Assembly: GCF_034555375.1 (NCBI RefSeq) | Contig: NZ_CP140706.1 | Coordinates: forward strand, 2,533,001-2,597,000 | Reading direction: 5' to 3' | From: Pseudomonas sp. B33.4 | Lineage (GTDB): Bacteria; Pseudomonadota; Gammaproteobacteria; Pseudomonadales; Pseudomonadaceae | DNA: 64,000 nucleotides | Shown: positions 9,330 to 17,988 of the stretch, one piece after another | Layout: each line of letters starts with the position of its first letter | How positions within the stretch are numbered: position 1 is the stretch's first letter | The notes under the pieces: generated by a model | What the model was told of the DNA's origin: nothing | Seen by the model: only the letters and a program-made list of their open reading frames with translations | Database searches by the model: none | Translations under genes and position numbers: made by a program

Positions 9330-9581
9330 TTATCTGAGGCAGCCGTTCGCCAGGAGTTCGATCTTCGATTCAAGTGAGCGGGCGAGGGCGCACGCTTCGT
9401 TGTGATCTTCACGGAAACCTCTTACGCGCCCGGTTGATGTTTCCTTGATGTGGAAGAAGGCATTGCCGGCCGGTACGACTTGAAAGCGTGGCCAGTGCTC
9501 GTTGATGGCGCTGACATGCAGGATCAGCGGCGATTCGATACGGGCGTCTGTGGTCATGGCAAAGTGAGTCCGAGTGCACAT
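9330..9581 (-). CDS. Small hypothetical protein upstream of DUF2789
   Basis: 83 residues, cytoplasmic. AAAGGA lies 8 nt before the ATG at 9581. Contents such as FQVVPAGNAFFHIKETSTGRVRGFREDHNEACALARSLE look like a small beta-sheet followed by a helix, with no signal peptide or membrane segment. I do not recognise the family. Same strand as, and close to, the DUF2789 gene. Confidence 0.6.
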   Translation of the reverse strand: MCTRTHFAMTTDARIESPLILHVSAINEHWPRFQVVPAGNAFFHIKETSTGRVRGFREDHNEACALARSLESKIELLANGCLR

Positions 9582-9980
9582 ATGAAGTCCTTTTCATCAG
9601 TTGGCCGATATTTACAGGCCGTTTCGGGTAGTCGGAATGAGCATCGCTGCTCTAGAATCGCCAGTACCTGTTGACGACAGGGCTTATCTAAAGCAATTTT
9701 TCGCCAGCGATATGTCGGAAAAGTGCTTTTTTTCGTGAGAATTTTCCCTAAAGTTCGTAGTCAGACTGCTCTTGCCGACGGTGAGGATTTTTCCTTCAAG
9801 CTTTGGCGACATCGGGATGAGTTTCGCGAGTGACAATCCAGTAGTCTTACCAACCTCGCGTTGATTGAGCGCTCCGCTCGATTCGGGCTTTATTGATTTA
9901 TTTGCAGTGACATCGGCCTGGCCGTTTTTTGCCGTGCGCGTTTTCCGTGTGCGGTTTTTTTCAGATGTGGGGATGTTTCT
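9582..9980. other. Intergenic region with no clear gene
   Basis: 399 bp, AT-richer than average. A minus-strand frame is open across it (through 9684), continuing antisense to the gene at 9981, and would give a Lys/Ser/Asn-rich tail. No ribosome binding site marks a start and the composition differs from the neighbours, so I do not call it. Confidence 0.4.
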
Positions 9981-10451
9981 TTGGCAGTCAGTAATCTCGA
10001 TATGCATGCTTTGTTCGTGTTGGGTGATTTGCGTGCAAAGCTGGTCAAGCTGTTCCAGTCGCGTTTTGTTTACATCACCGAGCAGAACGCCGAAGGTATT
10101 TACGTGGCCGAGATCGACACCGAAAGTGCCTTGGTGGTCGATGACAAACCAGGGCTCAAGCTTAAGGTCGGCGATCATTTCAGTGCATCGGTCTTGCCCA
10201 GCCGTGAAGGTGGCAAGATGGATATCCGTTTCCGCGAAATCAAACTGACGGTCTATGGACTGGGCGATTACGCCTTTGTCGACACCGCCGACGGGCACGC
10301 GATCCTGTTCAAGGAAGGCCACAGCGTGGTGACCGTGTTTGCGGCCAACCAGCAATTGCAGGAAGGCCTGACCAAGACCCTCAAAGCCGTTACCGCCAAA
10401 GCCGCCAAGTGGCGCAAGGGCGAACTGGTGACGTTCAAGGCCAGCGAGTGA
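9981..10451 (+). CDS. Conserved hypothetical protein
   Basis: 156 residues if the TTG at 9981 is used; GGGGA is 8 nt upstream. An internal ATG at 10002 gives 149 residues but has no ribosome site. The protein is soluble and mostly beta: RFVYITEQNAEGIYVAEIDT, then KVGDHFSASVLPSREGGKMDIRF, with a Lys/Ala-rich helix near the end. The alternating strands with a GDH/GDY turn recall small OB-like folds, but no family is recognised. The downstream gene overlaps by 4 nt (GTGA), so the two are translationally coupled. Confidence 0.7.
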   Translation: MAVSNLDMHALFVLGDLRAKLVKLFQSRFVYITEQNAEGIYVAEIDTESALVVDDKPGLKLKVGDHFSASVLPSREGGKMDIRFREIKLTVYGLGDYAFVDTADGHAILFKEGHSVVTVFAANQQLQEGLTKTLKAVTAKAAKWRKGELVTFKASE

Positions 10452-10645
10452 GCCGCGCGGATTTTCATTCGCAAAACCTCGACACTGCACGCGAGGAGGC
10501 CCGGCGTTTGTTTACCGCCAAGGCCGAATTGCAGGGCGCCTGGCTGAACTGGGTGGCTGCGCAGATCTACCAGTTACGTCCCGCGGAATACGCCAGCATG
10601 GTCAGACGTGAGCTGCAAAGCTTGCAGGAAAAATCTGATTCATAA
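10448..10645 (+). CDS. Small protein coupled to the upstream hypothetical gene
   Basis: 65 residues starting at a GTG whose last bases form the stop of the gene before it (GTGA overlap). It is largely helical (DTAREEARRLFTAKAELQGAWLNWVAAQIYQL), with no membrane segment strong enough for insertion. The tight coupling suggests that the two products are made in fixed ratio and may bind each other (inference). Function unknown. Confidence 0.65.
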   Translation: MSRADFHSQNLDTAREEARRLFTAKAELQGAWLNWVAAQIYQLRPAEYASMVRRELQSLQEKSDS

Positions 10646-10772
10646 CCTCGTCCGGGGCATGGCCCGGAAAAAGCAGGAACCTCGGCTACAGTCAGTTGAC
10701 TGAGTATTCAGAGGCTTGCGGTCTTCTGTCAGGCCATCCTGCCATTGCTGTGAACAGCACGAGGTGCAATGC

Positions 10773-11789
10773 ATGAACGGATTTCGACGGTTACTGGCCG
10801 CCAGCGTGGCCACGTTCGGTTTGCTGACATCAGCGCAATCGGTGACCGCTGCCCAGGCGCCGATCCATTTCGCCGACCTGAACTGGGAAAGCGGCAGTCT
10901 GATTACCGATGTACTGCGGATCATCGTCGAGAAGGGTTACGGACTGCCGACCGATACGTTGCCCGGTACCACGATCACTCTGGAAACCGCACTGGCCAAC
11001 AATGACATCCAGGTCATTGGCGAAGAATGGGCCGGGCGCAGTCCGGTATGGGTCAAGGCCGAGGCCGAAGGCAAAGTTGTCAGCCTGGGTGATACGGTCA
11101 AGGGCGCTACCGAGGGCTGGTGGGTGCCGGAGTATGTGATCAAGGGCGACCCGGCCAAAGGCATCAAGCCTCTGGCGCCGGACCTGCGCAGTGTCAGTGA
11201 TCTCAAGAAGTACAAGGATGTGTTCAAGGATGCGGAAAACCCGAGCAAGGGGCGATTCCTCAACAGCCCGATCGGCTGGACGTCGGAGGTGGTCAACAAG
11301 CAGAAGTTGACGGCTTATGGTCTGCAGGACGATTACACCAATTTCCGCAGTGGATCGGGAGCGGCGCTGGACGCCGAGATCAGTTCTTCGATTCGTCGCG
11401 GCAAACCGGTGCTGTTTTACTACTGGTCGCCGACGCCGTTGCTCGGCAAGTTCAAACTGGTGCAACTGGAAGAGCCACCGTTTGATGCTGAAGCGTGGAA
11501 GACGCTGACTGATGCTGATAACCCCAATCCGAAACCGACGCGGTCGCTGGCCTCGAAGCTGTCGATTGGCGTCTCTACGCCGTTTCAAAAGCAGTATCCG
11601 CAGATTGCCGAATTCTTCAGCAAAGTGGATTTTCCGATCGAACCGTTGAACAAGGCGTTGGCGGACATGAGCGAGAAGCACACGGCGCCACGGGAGGCGG
11701 CGGTGGCATTCATGAAGGCGCACCCGGATGTGTGGCAGGCGTGGTTGCCGAAGGATGTGGCGGAGAAAGTTTCGGCTGATTTGAAGTAA
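10773..11789 (+). CDS. Glycine betaine/proline-type ABC substrate-binding protein
   Basis: 338 residues with an N-terminal Sec signal peptide (MNGFRRLLAASVATFGLLTSAQSVTAAQA), so periplasmic. The body matches OpuAC-type binding proteins of the quaternary-amine import family: HFADLNWESGSLITDVLRII at the start of the mature chain, and Trp-rich patches GATEGWWVPEYVI and YYWSPTPLLG that supply aromatic residues for a trimethylammonium cage. GAGGTG precedes the ATG at 10773; starts further upstream would spoil the signal peptide. No permease or ATPase gene is adjacent, so it is an orphan that presumably feeds a transporter encoded elsewhere. Ligand (betaine, choline or similar) not certain. Confidence 0.88.
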   Translation: MNGFRRLLAASVATFGLLTSAQSVTAAQAPIHFADLNWESGSLITDVLRIIVEKGYGLPTDTLPGTTITLETALANNDIQVIGEEWAGRSPVWVKAEAEGKVVSLGDTVKGATEGWWVPEYVIKGDPAKGIKPLAPDLRSVSDLKKYKDVFKDAENPSKGRFLNSPIGWTSEVVNKQKLTAYGLQDDYTNFRSGSGAALDAEISSSIRRGKPVLFYYWSPTPLLGKFKLVQLEEPPFDAEAWKTLTDADNPNPKPTRSLASKLSIGVSTPFQKQYPQIAEFFSKVDFPIEPLNKALADMSEKHTAPREAAVAFMKAHPDVWQAWLPKDVAEKVSADLK

Positions 11790-11810
11790 AGGGTTGAGGC
11801 TGATGGCCTC

Positions 11811-11875
11811 ATCGCGAGCAGGCTCACTCCTACAATTGGAATGCATTCCCCTGTAGGAGTGAGCCTGCTCGCGAT
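11811..11875. repeat. REPIN (inverted REP pair)
   Basis: Perfect 24-bp inverted arms (start ATCGCGAGCAGGCTCACT) around a 17-bp spacer containing TGCATTCC. It lies between the convergent binding-protein and TonB-receptor genes and may act as a transcription stop for both. The same family recurs at 25746, 46391, 48800 and 59286. Confidence 0.9.
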
Positions 11876-11879
11876 GCTT

Positions 11880-14015
11880 TTAAAACTTCGTTTGCACCGC
11901 CAATTCAAAGGTGCGCGGTGTTCCGAGGTAATACGCCGGCGAAACATGTGCAAACTCGGCATACACCTCATTGGTCAGGTTACGCACGCGCCCGGTCACG
12001 GTGGTGTGCGAATCGACCTTGTAGCTGAGGAAGCTGCCAAACAATGTGTACGACGGCACGGTCATGGTGTTCGCCGTGTCTGCATACACCGATGCCACAT
12101 ATCGCGCATCAACCCCACCTTGCCATTGCGGCGAAAAATCATAAGTCAGCCATAGATTGCCGACCCGATCCGGCACGTTGGTCGGCGTGTTGCCCTTGCG
12201 CGAGACCACCACACCGGCGGCATTCTTTTCGGTGAAGTCATCGTACTGTGCGTCGACCCAAGCGAAGTTGCCTTCGGCTAGCAACTTGTCAGTGATGCGC
12301 AATGAACTGGCGACTTCTATGCCTTTTGAGGTCTGCTGGCCGACCGGAATACTGCCGGCCGGATCTAACGGGTCGGTCACCGCGAAGTCCTTTCGCTCAA
12401 TCGTGTAGGCGGCAATCGTCGCCGAACCGCGGCCGTTCAGATAATCGAATTTGCTGCCAATTTCCCATTGCTTGCCGGTCGAGACATCGAAATTCTGTGT
12501 GCCATTTGGCTGCTCGGCGGCGGTGCTGTATTGCACGTAGACGTTGGCCGAGGGAATGAACTGGTAGGTCAGGCCGGCACGGCCGGTGACTGGCTCCCAA
12601 CTGCGCTTGAGGTGCTTGGGATTGGCGGCGGTCACGGTGCGATGGTTGGTTACGTCGAGGTCAATGTCGTCATAGCGCAGGCCCGTGAGCAGCGACAGTT
12701 TGTCGGTCAACGCCAAACGGTTTTCCACAAACAATGCCTTGGTGGTGACCTCATTGGTCTTGTCGCTGATCAGCTTGGGGTTGGTGCCGGGAATGTCGTA
12801 GAAGTGCCCTGGACGGTAGTTGTTCGGGTCAACCGTGCTCGCGCCTTTGATGTTCAGCGGCGAGTTGGTGGTCTGGTTGGCCTTGTATTCAAAGCCACCC
12901 GACCACGTCGTGTCGAGACCGAACAGCGTGTTGTCGTGGCGCAGTTCGAACTGGTTGCCGTTCTGCTCGCCCTGATGACGCACTTGATACGCGGTGGAGC
13001 GGTTTACCGCGGTGTTGTCGGCGTTGTACTGGTAGGTTTCGAGGTTGCGGTAATCGCGTTGACTGTCGAGGTGATACAGCGTGTTGCGCAGGGTAGTGCT
13101 GTCGTTGATGCGGTAGTCGATGATCGAGCGCACCCAGATCGTTCGCTGCTCGTAACGACCGTCCTCGACGTTGTAGTTGTTGAAACGATTGTGTTTATCG
13201 ATCTTCAGCTCACCGGCCTTGGGGTTGAGCACGGGTGTGCCCCAGTACGGACTGTCTTCATGTTCGTCCTGATATTCCAGAGCCAGGGTGTGCGACAGGT
13301 CGGGCGTCAGGTCGCTGAGCAGCGAGAACGCCACGCTCCAGGCATCGCGCTCCTGGCGGTCGATGTAGCCGTTGCTGGTGTTGTGGCTGACGTCGACGCG
13401 CGCGTAGTGCTGCACGTCGGCGCCTGGCTCGGTCAGGGCATGGTTTAGGCCAAACGCGGTTTCGGTGGTGTCGTAGCTGCCGTAGCTGACCCGGCCTTCA
13501 ACGGCTTGTTCATCGCGGGTGGCGAGTTTGGTCACGTAGTTCAGCGAACCGCCGACCGAGCCTGCGCCATTGATCAGCGATGACGGGCCACCGACCAGTT
13601 CAACGCGGTCATAGATCCACGAATCGACAGGCCTGGCGAGACCGCCGGAAACGTTGATGCCGTTGAACATCTGGGTGATCTGGCTGCTGGTGAAACCACG
13701 GTAGGAAACGAATCCGCCGAAGCCCGGCGGTGCGCTGGCGTTGACCCCGGGCAGGGTGTTGGCGGCGTCCTGGAAGTTCTGTGCGCCGTGGCGCTCGACG
13801 TCGTTGCGATTGGCGATGGCCACTGAAGCCGGTGTGTTGCGCACGCTCAAACCGAGGCGCGAGGCCATGCCGCTGGATTGGTCGAGGCTCAGGCCCGGTT
13901 CTGCGCCGGACTCGCCGTCGATGGTGATCGGCGCCAGATCCACGGTGGATTGCGCCCAGACGTTAACGGACAGGCAGCCGCACAGGCTCGCCAGTAGAGT
14001 GAGTTGTTTCATCAT
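11880..14015 (-). CDS. TonB-dependent outer-membrane receptor (siderophore type)
   Basis: 711 residues. Signal peptide about residues 1-22 (LTLLASLCGCLSVNVWAQ), then a plug domain: RNTPASVAIANRNDVERHGA and DAANTLPGVNASAPPGFGGF, ending with VELVGGPSSLINGAGSVGGS. A long beta-barrel follows and ends in KF, the terminal aromatic needed for outer-membrane assembly. The layout matches TonB-dependent ferric-siderophore receptors. AGGA precedes the start; a second ATG follows immediately, so the start is 14015 or 14012. The DUF2946 gene lies 89 nt upstream on the same strand, an arrangement often seen with metal-import receptors. I saw no clear Fur box. Substrate unknown: ferric siderophore or another metal complex. 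Confidence 0.92.
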   Translation of the reverse strand: MMKQLTLLASLCGCLSVNVWAQSTVDLAPITIDGESGAEPGLSLDQSSGMASRLGLSVRNTPASVAIANRNDVERHGAQNFQDAANTLPGVNASAPPGFGGFVSYRGFTSSQITQMFNGINVSGGLARPVDSWIYDRVELVGGPSSLINGAGSVGGSLNYVTKLATRDEQAVEGRVSYGSYDTTETAFGLNHALTEPGADVQHYARVDVSHNTSNGYIDRQERDAWSVAFSLLSDLTPDLSHTLALEYQDEHEDSPYWGTPVLNPKAGELKIDKHNRFNNYNVEDGRYEQRTIWVRSIIDYRINDSTTLRNTLYHLDSQRDYRNLETYQYNADNTAVNRSTAYQVRHQGEQNGNQFELRHDNTLFGLDTTWSGGFEYKANQTTNSPLNIKGASTVDPNNYRPGHFYDIPGTNPKLISDKTNEVTTKALFVENRLALTDKLSLLTGLRYDDIDLDVTNHRTVTAANPKHLKRSWEPVTGRAGLTYQFIPSANVYVQYSTAAEQPNGTQNFDVSTGKQWEIGSKFDYLNGRGSATIAAYTIERKDFAVTDPLDPAGSIPVGQQTSKGIEVASSLRITDKLLAEGNFAWVDAQYDDFTEKNAAGVVVSRKGNTPTNVPDRVGNLWLTYDFSPQWQGGVDARYVASVYADTANTMTVPSYTLFGSFLSYKVDSHTTVTGRVRNLTNEVYAEFAHVSPAYYLGTPRTFELAVQTKF

Positions 14016-14104
14016 TGAATCCTGAATGCTTGTCTAGGAGTCAGCGCACAGGCGAACGCCGCGCGTTGGCGCAGTGGGCTGACAAATCAAAAAGGTAGAG
14101 ACAC

Positions 14105-14494
14105 TCAGGCGAGCGGAGGGGCGCGGGGGTTGGCCGAAGGCCAGGTGAAGCGGGCAGGGAGGTCGGCGCTGACAATGGGTGCCAGCGGTGGGCTGTGTTG
14201 TTCCGGCAGGATCGCCAGCGTGAGGCTGGAGTTGAACGCCGGGCCCATGCCGCCGCCGACCGAGCACAGCGGGCAGCCGAAGGCCTTGGACAGCGTCGGC
14301 AGTTGTTCTTCGGTGGGGTTGCTGGCGAGCGGCGCTTGAGTGGCCGGGTCGACTGTACAGAACTGGCCGCCGATACCGTTCAGCTGCATGCCGACCATTT
14401 GTCCGTGACCGATGCTGCAGGCGAACACGTTGAACAGGACGCAGCAATAGAGCATCCAGGCCAGCAGTGAGCGATCGGAACGGGAGAATTTCAT
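14105..14494 (-). CDS. DUF2946 domain protein
   Basis: 129 residues. An N-terminal hydrophobic segment (LLAWMLYCCVLFNVFACSIGHG) acts as signal or anchor. Next come a Gln/Met patch (HGQMVGMQLNG) and a GCPLCSVGGG motif. His, Met and Cys groups of this kind are typical of DUF2946 proteins and suggest metal (often copper) binding in the periplasm, though the role is unproven. It precedes the TonB receptor gene on the same strand, so the two probably form an operon. The start at 14494 gives the family length; the ribosome site is weak. Confidence 0.8.
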   Translation of the reverse strand: MKFSRSDRSLLAWMLYCCVLFNVFACSIGHGQMVGMQLNGIGGQFCTVDPATQAPLASNPTEEQLPTLSKAFGCPLCSVGGGMGPAFNSSLTLAILPEQHSPPLAPIVSADLPARFTWPSANPRAPPLA

Positions 14495-14588
14495 GGGGCG
14501 GCACTTTACCGTACCGCTGATCGGTCGTGCACTTGAAAAAAATCCGACTAGGATGATTTGTTCAAATCCCTTTCCAAGGATTTCAACC

Positions 14589-15029
14589 ATGACCTTTGTG
14601 TTGGCTCAATGGCTGGTGACAACGTTTGCGGTGATCGCCTTGATGCATGTGTATTGGGCGTTGGGTGGGCAATGGGCGGCGGCAGTAGTCGTGCCGCAGG
14701 TGCCGGTGCGCGGATTTGTCGCAACGGTGCGACCGGCGTTCAAACCGTCGGGCTGGCTCACGTTGATCGTGGCGGCGGCACTGCTGGTGATTGCTGCGTT
14801 GGTGTGCATGCGGGTTGGCTGGGGAATGCCGGCAGTGACGCACAAAGCGCTGCAATTGGTAATCAGCGCGATTGCGCTGTTGATGTTTGCCCGGGCGATT
14901 GGTGATTCCAATCTGGTCGGGTTCTTCAAGGAAGTGAAGGATTCGCGATTTGCGCGGCTGGACACCTGGGTGTATTCGCCTTTGTGTGCGGTGTTGGGGG
15001 CGGGGTTGTTGGCGGTGGCTTGGGTCTGA
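14589..15029 (+). CDS. DUF3995 domain membrane protein
   Basis: 146 residues with four predicted transmembrane segments (about residues 5-30, 55-77, 86-103 and 126-146). The first carries the ALMHVYWALGGQW pattern and the protein ends ARLDTWVYSPLCAVLGAGLL; both are characteristic of DUF3995 inner-membrane proteins. CAAGGA lies about 8 nt before the ATG. It is divergent from the DUF2946/TonB pair. Function of the family is unknown. Confidence 0.8.
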   Translation: MTFVLAQWLVTTFAVIALMHVYWALGGQWAAAVVVPQVPVRGFVATVRPAFKPSGWLTLIVAAALLVIAALVCMRVGWGMPAVTHKALQLVISAIALLMFARAIGDSNLVGFFKEVKDSRFARLDTWVYSPLCAVLGAGLLAVAWV

Positions 15030-15060
15030 GAGCAGATCGGATTTTTGTGGTTGCTGAACT

Positions 15061-15163
15061 GGCCTCATCGCTGGCAAACCAGCTCCCACAGTGATTGTGG
15101 GTGTAGACAAATAACGGGTTCCACCTAAAACCCTGTGGGAGCTGGCTTGCCAGCGATGAGGCC
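15061..15163. repeat. REP-type inverted repeat (second family)
   Basis: 31-bp arms with one mismatch (GGCCTCATCGCTGGCAA... / ...TTGCCAGCGATGAGGCC) around a ~41-bp spacer. It differs in core from the TCGCGAGCAGG family. It lies between convergent genes, at the end of the antiporter operon. Confidence 0.85.
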
Positions 15164-15189
15164 AGCACCAACACCACAAGGATTCGGAA

Positions 15190-15552
15190 TCAGCTACCGC
15201 TCTCGGTCCGGCGGCTACTGACCTCAGCCGGCACATCATCCCCAGCCATGCGCTTGCGGAACAACGCCGCCCGCGCCAGTAGCAAGGTGGTCACCGGCAC
15301 GGTGATCGCCAGTAAAATCGGAATCAGCCAGGCATGTATGACCGGCCCGGACTTAAGCGCCGAAAAACAAATGATCGACGCCAACGCCACACACCATGCA
15401 CCCAGCGTCGAAGCCAGGGCCGGCGGGTGCATGCGCTGGAAGTAATCTTTCATGCGCAATAGCCCGATCGCACCGATCAGCGCAAACAGGCCACTGAGCA
15501 CCAGCAGGATCGCCACCGGAATCTCGATCCACAAAGACAGTTCAGCATTCAT
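15190..15552 (-). CDS. mrpG: Mrp-type Na+/H+ antiporter subunit G
   Basis: 120 residues with three membrane helices, matching MrpG/PhaG: ILLVLSGLFALIGAIGLLRMKDYFQRMHPPALASTLG is the family signature, where the MK/RMH charged residues follow the first helix. It is part of the multi-subunit monovalent cation/proton antiporter of the inner membrane, which exports Na+ or K+ and helps with alkaline and salt stress. It is the last gene of the operon and overlaps mrpF by 4 nt (ATGA), so it is translationally coupled. The C-terminal ~20 residues are polar and variable. Confidence 0.92.
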   Translation of the reverse strand: MNAELSLWIEIPVAILLVLSGLFALIGAIGLLRMKDYFQRMHPPALASTLGAWCVALASIICFSALKSGPVIHAWLIPILLAITVPVTTLLLARAALFRKRMAGDDVPAEVSSRRTESGS

Positions 15553-15827
15553 TCGATCACCTCGCCACGCAGCAGGAATTTCGCCAGGGCAAACGAGCCG
15601 ACGAAGCCGAACAGCGCAATCAGCAGCGCCGCTTCGAAGTAAGTGTCACTGGAGTAACGAATGCCCAGGGTCAGCATCATCAGCATGGCGACGATGTACA
15701 GGTAATCCAGCGCCAAGACCCGATCCTGCGCCGACGGCCCTTTGAACAGACGTACCAGCGTCAGCACCATCGCCAGCGAAAACAGGAACAGCGTCAGCAG
15801 AATCGCGTTCGACAGTAATGGGCTCAT
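15549..15827 (-). CDS. mrpF: Mrp-type Na+/H+ antiporter subunit F
   Basis: 92 residues with three membrane helices. The family signature is RLFKGPSAQDRVLALDYLYIVAMLMMLTLGI, in which the conserved Asp residues of the D-R-V-LALD motif are thought to take part in ion handling in Mrp complexes. It overlaps mrpE by 4 nt upstream and mrpG by 4 nt downstream. Normal length for the family. Confidence 0.92.
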   Translation of the reverse strand: MSPLLSNAILLTLFLFSLAMVLTLVRLFKGPSAQDRVLALDYLYIVAMLMMLTLGIRYSSDTYFEAALLIALFGFVGSFALAKFLLRGEVIE

Positions 15828-16312
15828 TCGAAAATCTCCATCAACGGCCGCTCGTAGGTGCTCTTGAAGTGCTCGATGAATTGCGCTTCGTCATCCAGAT
15901 CCCAGACGTGCAGCAACAGAATGCTGCGATCCAGCGACAGTTCCGACCACACCGTGCCGGGCACCACCGTGCAGATCATCGCCAGCGTCGCCAGACCGTG
16001 AGCATCGCGCAGGTCCAGCGGCACTTTGATAAAGCCCGAACGGGGAGGGCGACGACCGGCATTCAACACGCCCCAAGCGACGATCAGGTTGGACATCACC
16101 ACGTCACGACCGACGATCAGGAACAGCCGCAGGATCGTTCCCGGCCGGCGAATGCGCGCGCGTTTCGGACGCAATTTGCGCATCATCAATGGTGCAGCGA
16201 ATCCCAGTATCGCGCCGAGCAAAAGGTTGCCCGGGCTGATCGACAGGTTCAGGGTCAGCCACAAGGCGCACAGTGCCAGCGACAACAACGGTGCAGGAAA
16301 CACACGGTTCAT
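15824..16312 (-). CDS. mrpE: Mrp-type Na+/H+ antiporter subunit E
   Basis: 162 residues. Hydrophobic N-terminus (LLSLALCALWLTLNLSISPGNLLLGAILGF), then a soluble part with SGFIKVPLDLRDAHGLATLAMICTVVPGTVWSELS, diagnostic for MrpE/PhaE. Probable assembly or structural subunit of the antiporter. It overlaps mrpD by 4 nt and mrpF by 4 nt. Confidence 0.92.
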   Translation of the reverse strand: MNRVFPAPLLSLALCALWLTLNLSISPGNLLLGAILGFAAPLMMRKLRPKRARIRRPGTILRLFLIVGRDVVMSNLIVAWGVLNAGRRPPRSGFIKVPLDLRDAHGLATLAMICTVVPGTVWSELSLDRSILLLHVWDLDDEAQFIEHFKSTYERPLMEIFE

Positions 16313-17988
16313 GGCTGCACCTCCAGCATCGCGGCTTTGGCTTCCGGACTTGGTACGGCACGGGTGCCGAGGACCGCCATGACGTATTGCTGCGGGTTGT
16401 TCAGCGCGTCGGCGGTGGCCTGGGTGTAGCGCAGCAGAGGTTCAGCCTTGAAGGTTAGGACGATGCTCAGCCCCAGCAGCAGAAATATCGGCGCGCATTC
16501 AAGTTTGCGCAGCAGTGGTGAAGGGCGCTCTTCGGGTGTCCAGAAACGCTGGATGCCCAGGCGCGAGAATGCCATCAACGACGCCAGCCCGGAGAGGATC
16601 AGCAGCGCCAGCAACGCCCAGGCCGCGTTGGAAATCGGCGCGCCAGTGCCCAGGCCCAGCGGATTGAGCAAGGCGCCGATCAGGCTGAGTTTGCCGATAA
16701 AACCGGACAGCGGCGGCATGCCGATGATCAGCAGGGCGCAGGCGATGAAGCTCAGGCCGAGAAACGCCATGGTCCACGGGATGACCTGACCGACCACGGC
16801 TTTCTGCTCGTCATCAAGGTTGATGCCTTTGGGCGGTTGCAGGGATTCCTGCGGACGCGGCAGCAATTCGCTTTCGTCCTCCAGCGGTATTTCGTTGGCC
16901 GAGCGCGACCGCTCGATCAACTCGGCCAACAGGAACAGCGCGCTCAATGCCAGCGTCGAGCTGACCAGATAAAACAGCGCCGCGCCGATCAGGTTCGGCT
17001 GAGCGAAACCGACCGCGGACAGCAGAATCCCCGCCGAGACCAGAATGCTCAGGCTGGCCATGCGCTCCAGCCGTTGCGCGGCCAGAATCGCCAGCGCCGC
17101 GCAGGCCATGGTCGCCATGCCGCCGTAGATCAGCCAGTCGCCGCCAAAGAACGCAGACGCTCCGGCCTGACCTGAAAACAGCAGCGTCCACAGGCGCAGC
17201 AGGGTGTAGACGCCGACCTTGGTCATGATCGCGAACATCGCCGCCACCGGTGCACTGGCCGAGGAGTAGGCTGGCACCAGCCAGAAGTTCAGCGGCCACA
17301 TGCCAGCCTTGGCCAGGAACGCGACGGCGAGAATCCCCGCACCGGCGTGCAGCAGGCCACGGTCGGCTTCCGGCACCAGCGGGATCTTCAGCGCCAGATC
17401 GGCCATGTTCAGCGTGCCGGTGACGCCGTAGATCAGTGCCGCGCCAATCAGGAACAGCGATGAGGCGAGCAGGTTGATCGAGATGTAATGCAACCCCGAT
17501 GACACCCGCGCCCGACCCGATCCATGCAACAACAAGCCATAAGACGCCGCCAGCAGCACTTCGAAGAATACGAACAGGTTGAACAGGTCAGCGGTCAGGA
17601 ACGCGCCATACAAGCCCATCAACTGAATCTGGAACAGTGCGTGGAAGCTCGACCCGGCGCCGTCCCAACGGGCCATGGCAAACAGCAAGGCGCTGACGCC
17701 GATGACCCCGGTCAGCACCAGCATCAGCGCCGACAGTCGATCGACCACCAGCACAATGCCGAACGGCGCCTGCCAGTTGCCCGGCAGGTAAACGCCGATG
17801 GAACCGGGGACGCCAGTGGTTTGCGTCCATTGCAGCAGCATCACCGAAATGAACAGGCCGACGAGGCTGGAGAACAGGTTGATTTTCGCCTTCAGCGGTC
17901 GGTGCCGCTCGCCGAGCATCAGCATGATGGCGGCGGTCAGCAGCGGCAGCAGGATTGGTGCGGCGATCAGGTGAGTCATCGCCATCAT
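16309..17988 (-). CDS. mrpD: Mrp-type Na+/H+ antiporter subunit D
   Basis: 559 residues and about 14 membrane helices. It is homologous to the proton-pumping NuoM/NuoN subunits of complex I; the conserved loop FFEVLLAASYGLLLHGSG and the Lys-bearing helix LAVAFLAKAGMWPLNFWLVPAYSSASAPVAAMFA are visible. With MrpA it should form the ion path. A polar insert (residues about 365-395, PLEDESELLPRPQESLQPPKG) sits between late helices and is typical of proteobacterial MrpD. Overlaps mrpC by 4 nt. Confidence 0.93.
   Translation of the reverse strand: MMAMTHLIAAPILLPLLTAAIMLMLGERHRPLKAKINLFSSLVGLFISVMLLQWTQTTGVPGSIGVYLPGNWQAPFGIVLVVDRLSALMLVLTGVIGVSALLFAMARWDGAGSSFHALFQIQLMGLYGAFLTADLFNLFVFFEVLLAASYGLLLHGSGRARVSSGLHYISINLLASSLFLIGAALIYGVTGTLNMADLALKIPLVPEADRGLLHAGAGILAVAFLAKAGMWPLNFWLVPAYSSASAPVAAMFAIMTKVGVYTLLRLWTLLFSGQAGASAFFGGDWLIYGGMATMACAALAILAAQRLERMASLSILVSAGILLSAVGFAQPNLIGAALFYLVSSTLALSALFLLAELIERSRSANEIPLEDESELLPRPQESLQPPKGINLDDEQKAVVGQVIPWTMAFLGLSFIACALLIIGMPPLSGFIGKLSLIGALLNPLGLGTGAPISNAAWALLALLILSGLASLMAFSRLGIQRFWTPEERPSPLLRKLECAPIFLLLGLSIVLTFKAEPLLRYTQATADALNNPQQYVMAVLGTRAVPSPEAKAAMLEVQP

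Noticed and set aside
9684..10490. Minus-strand 268-residue frame opposite the hypothetical gene at 9981
   Set aside because: Most of it is antisense to the gene at 9981. The Lys/Ser-rich tail in the intergenic region has no start signal.
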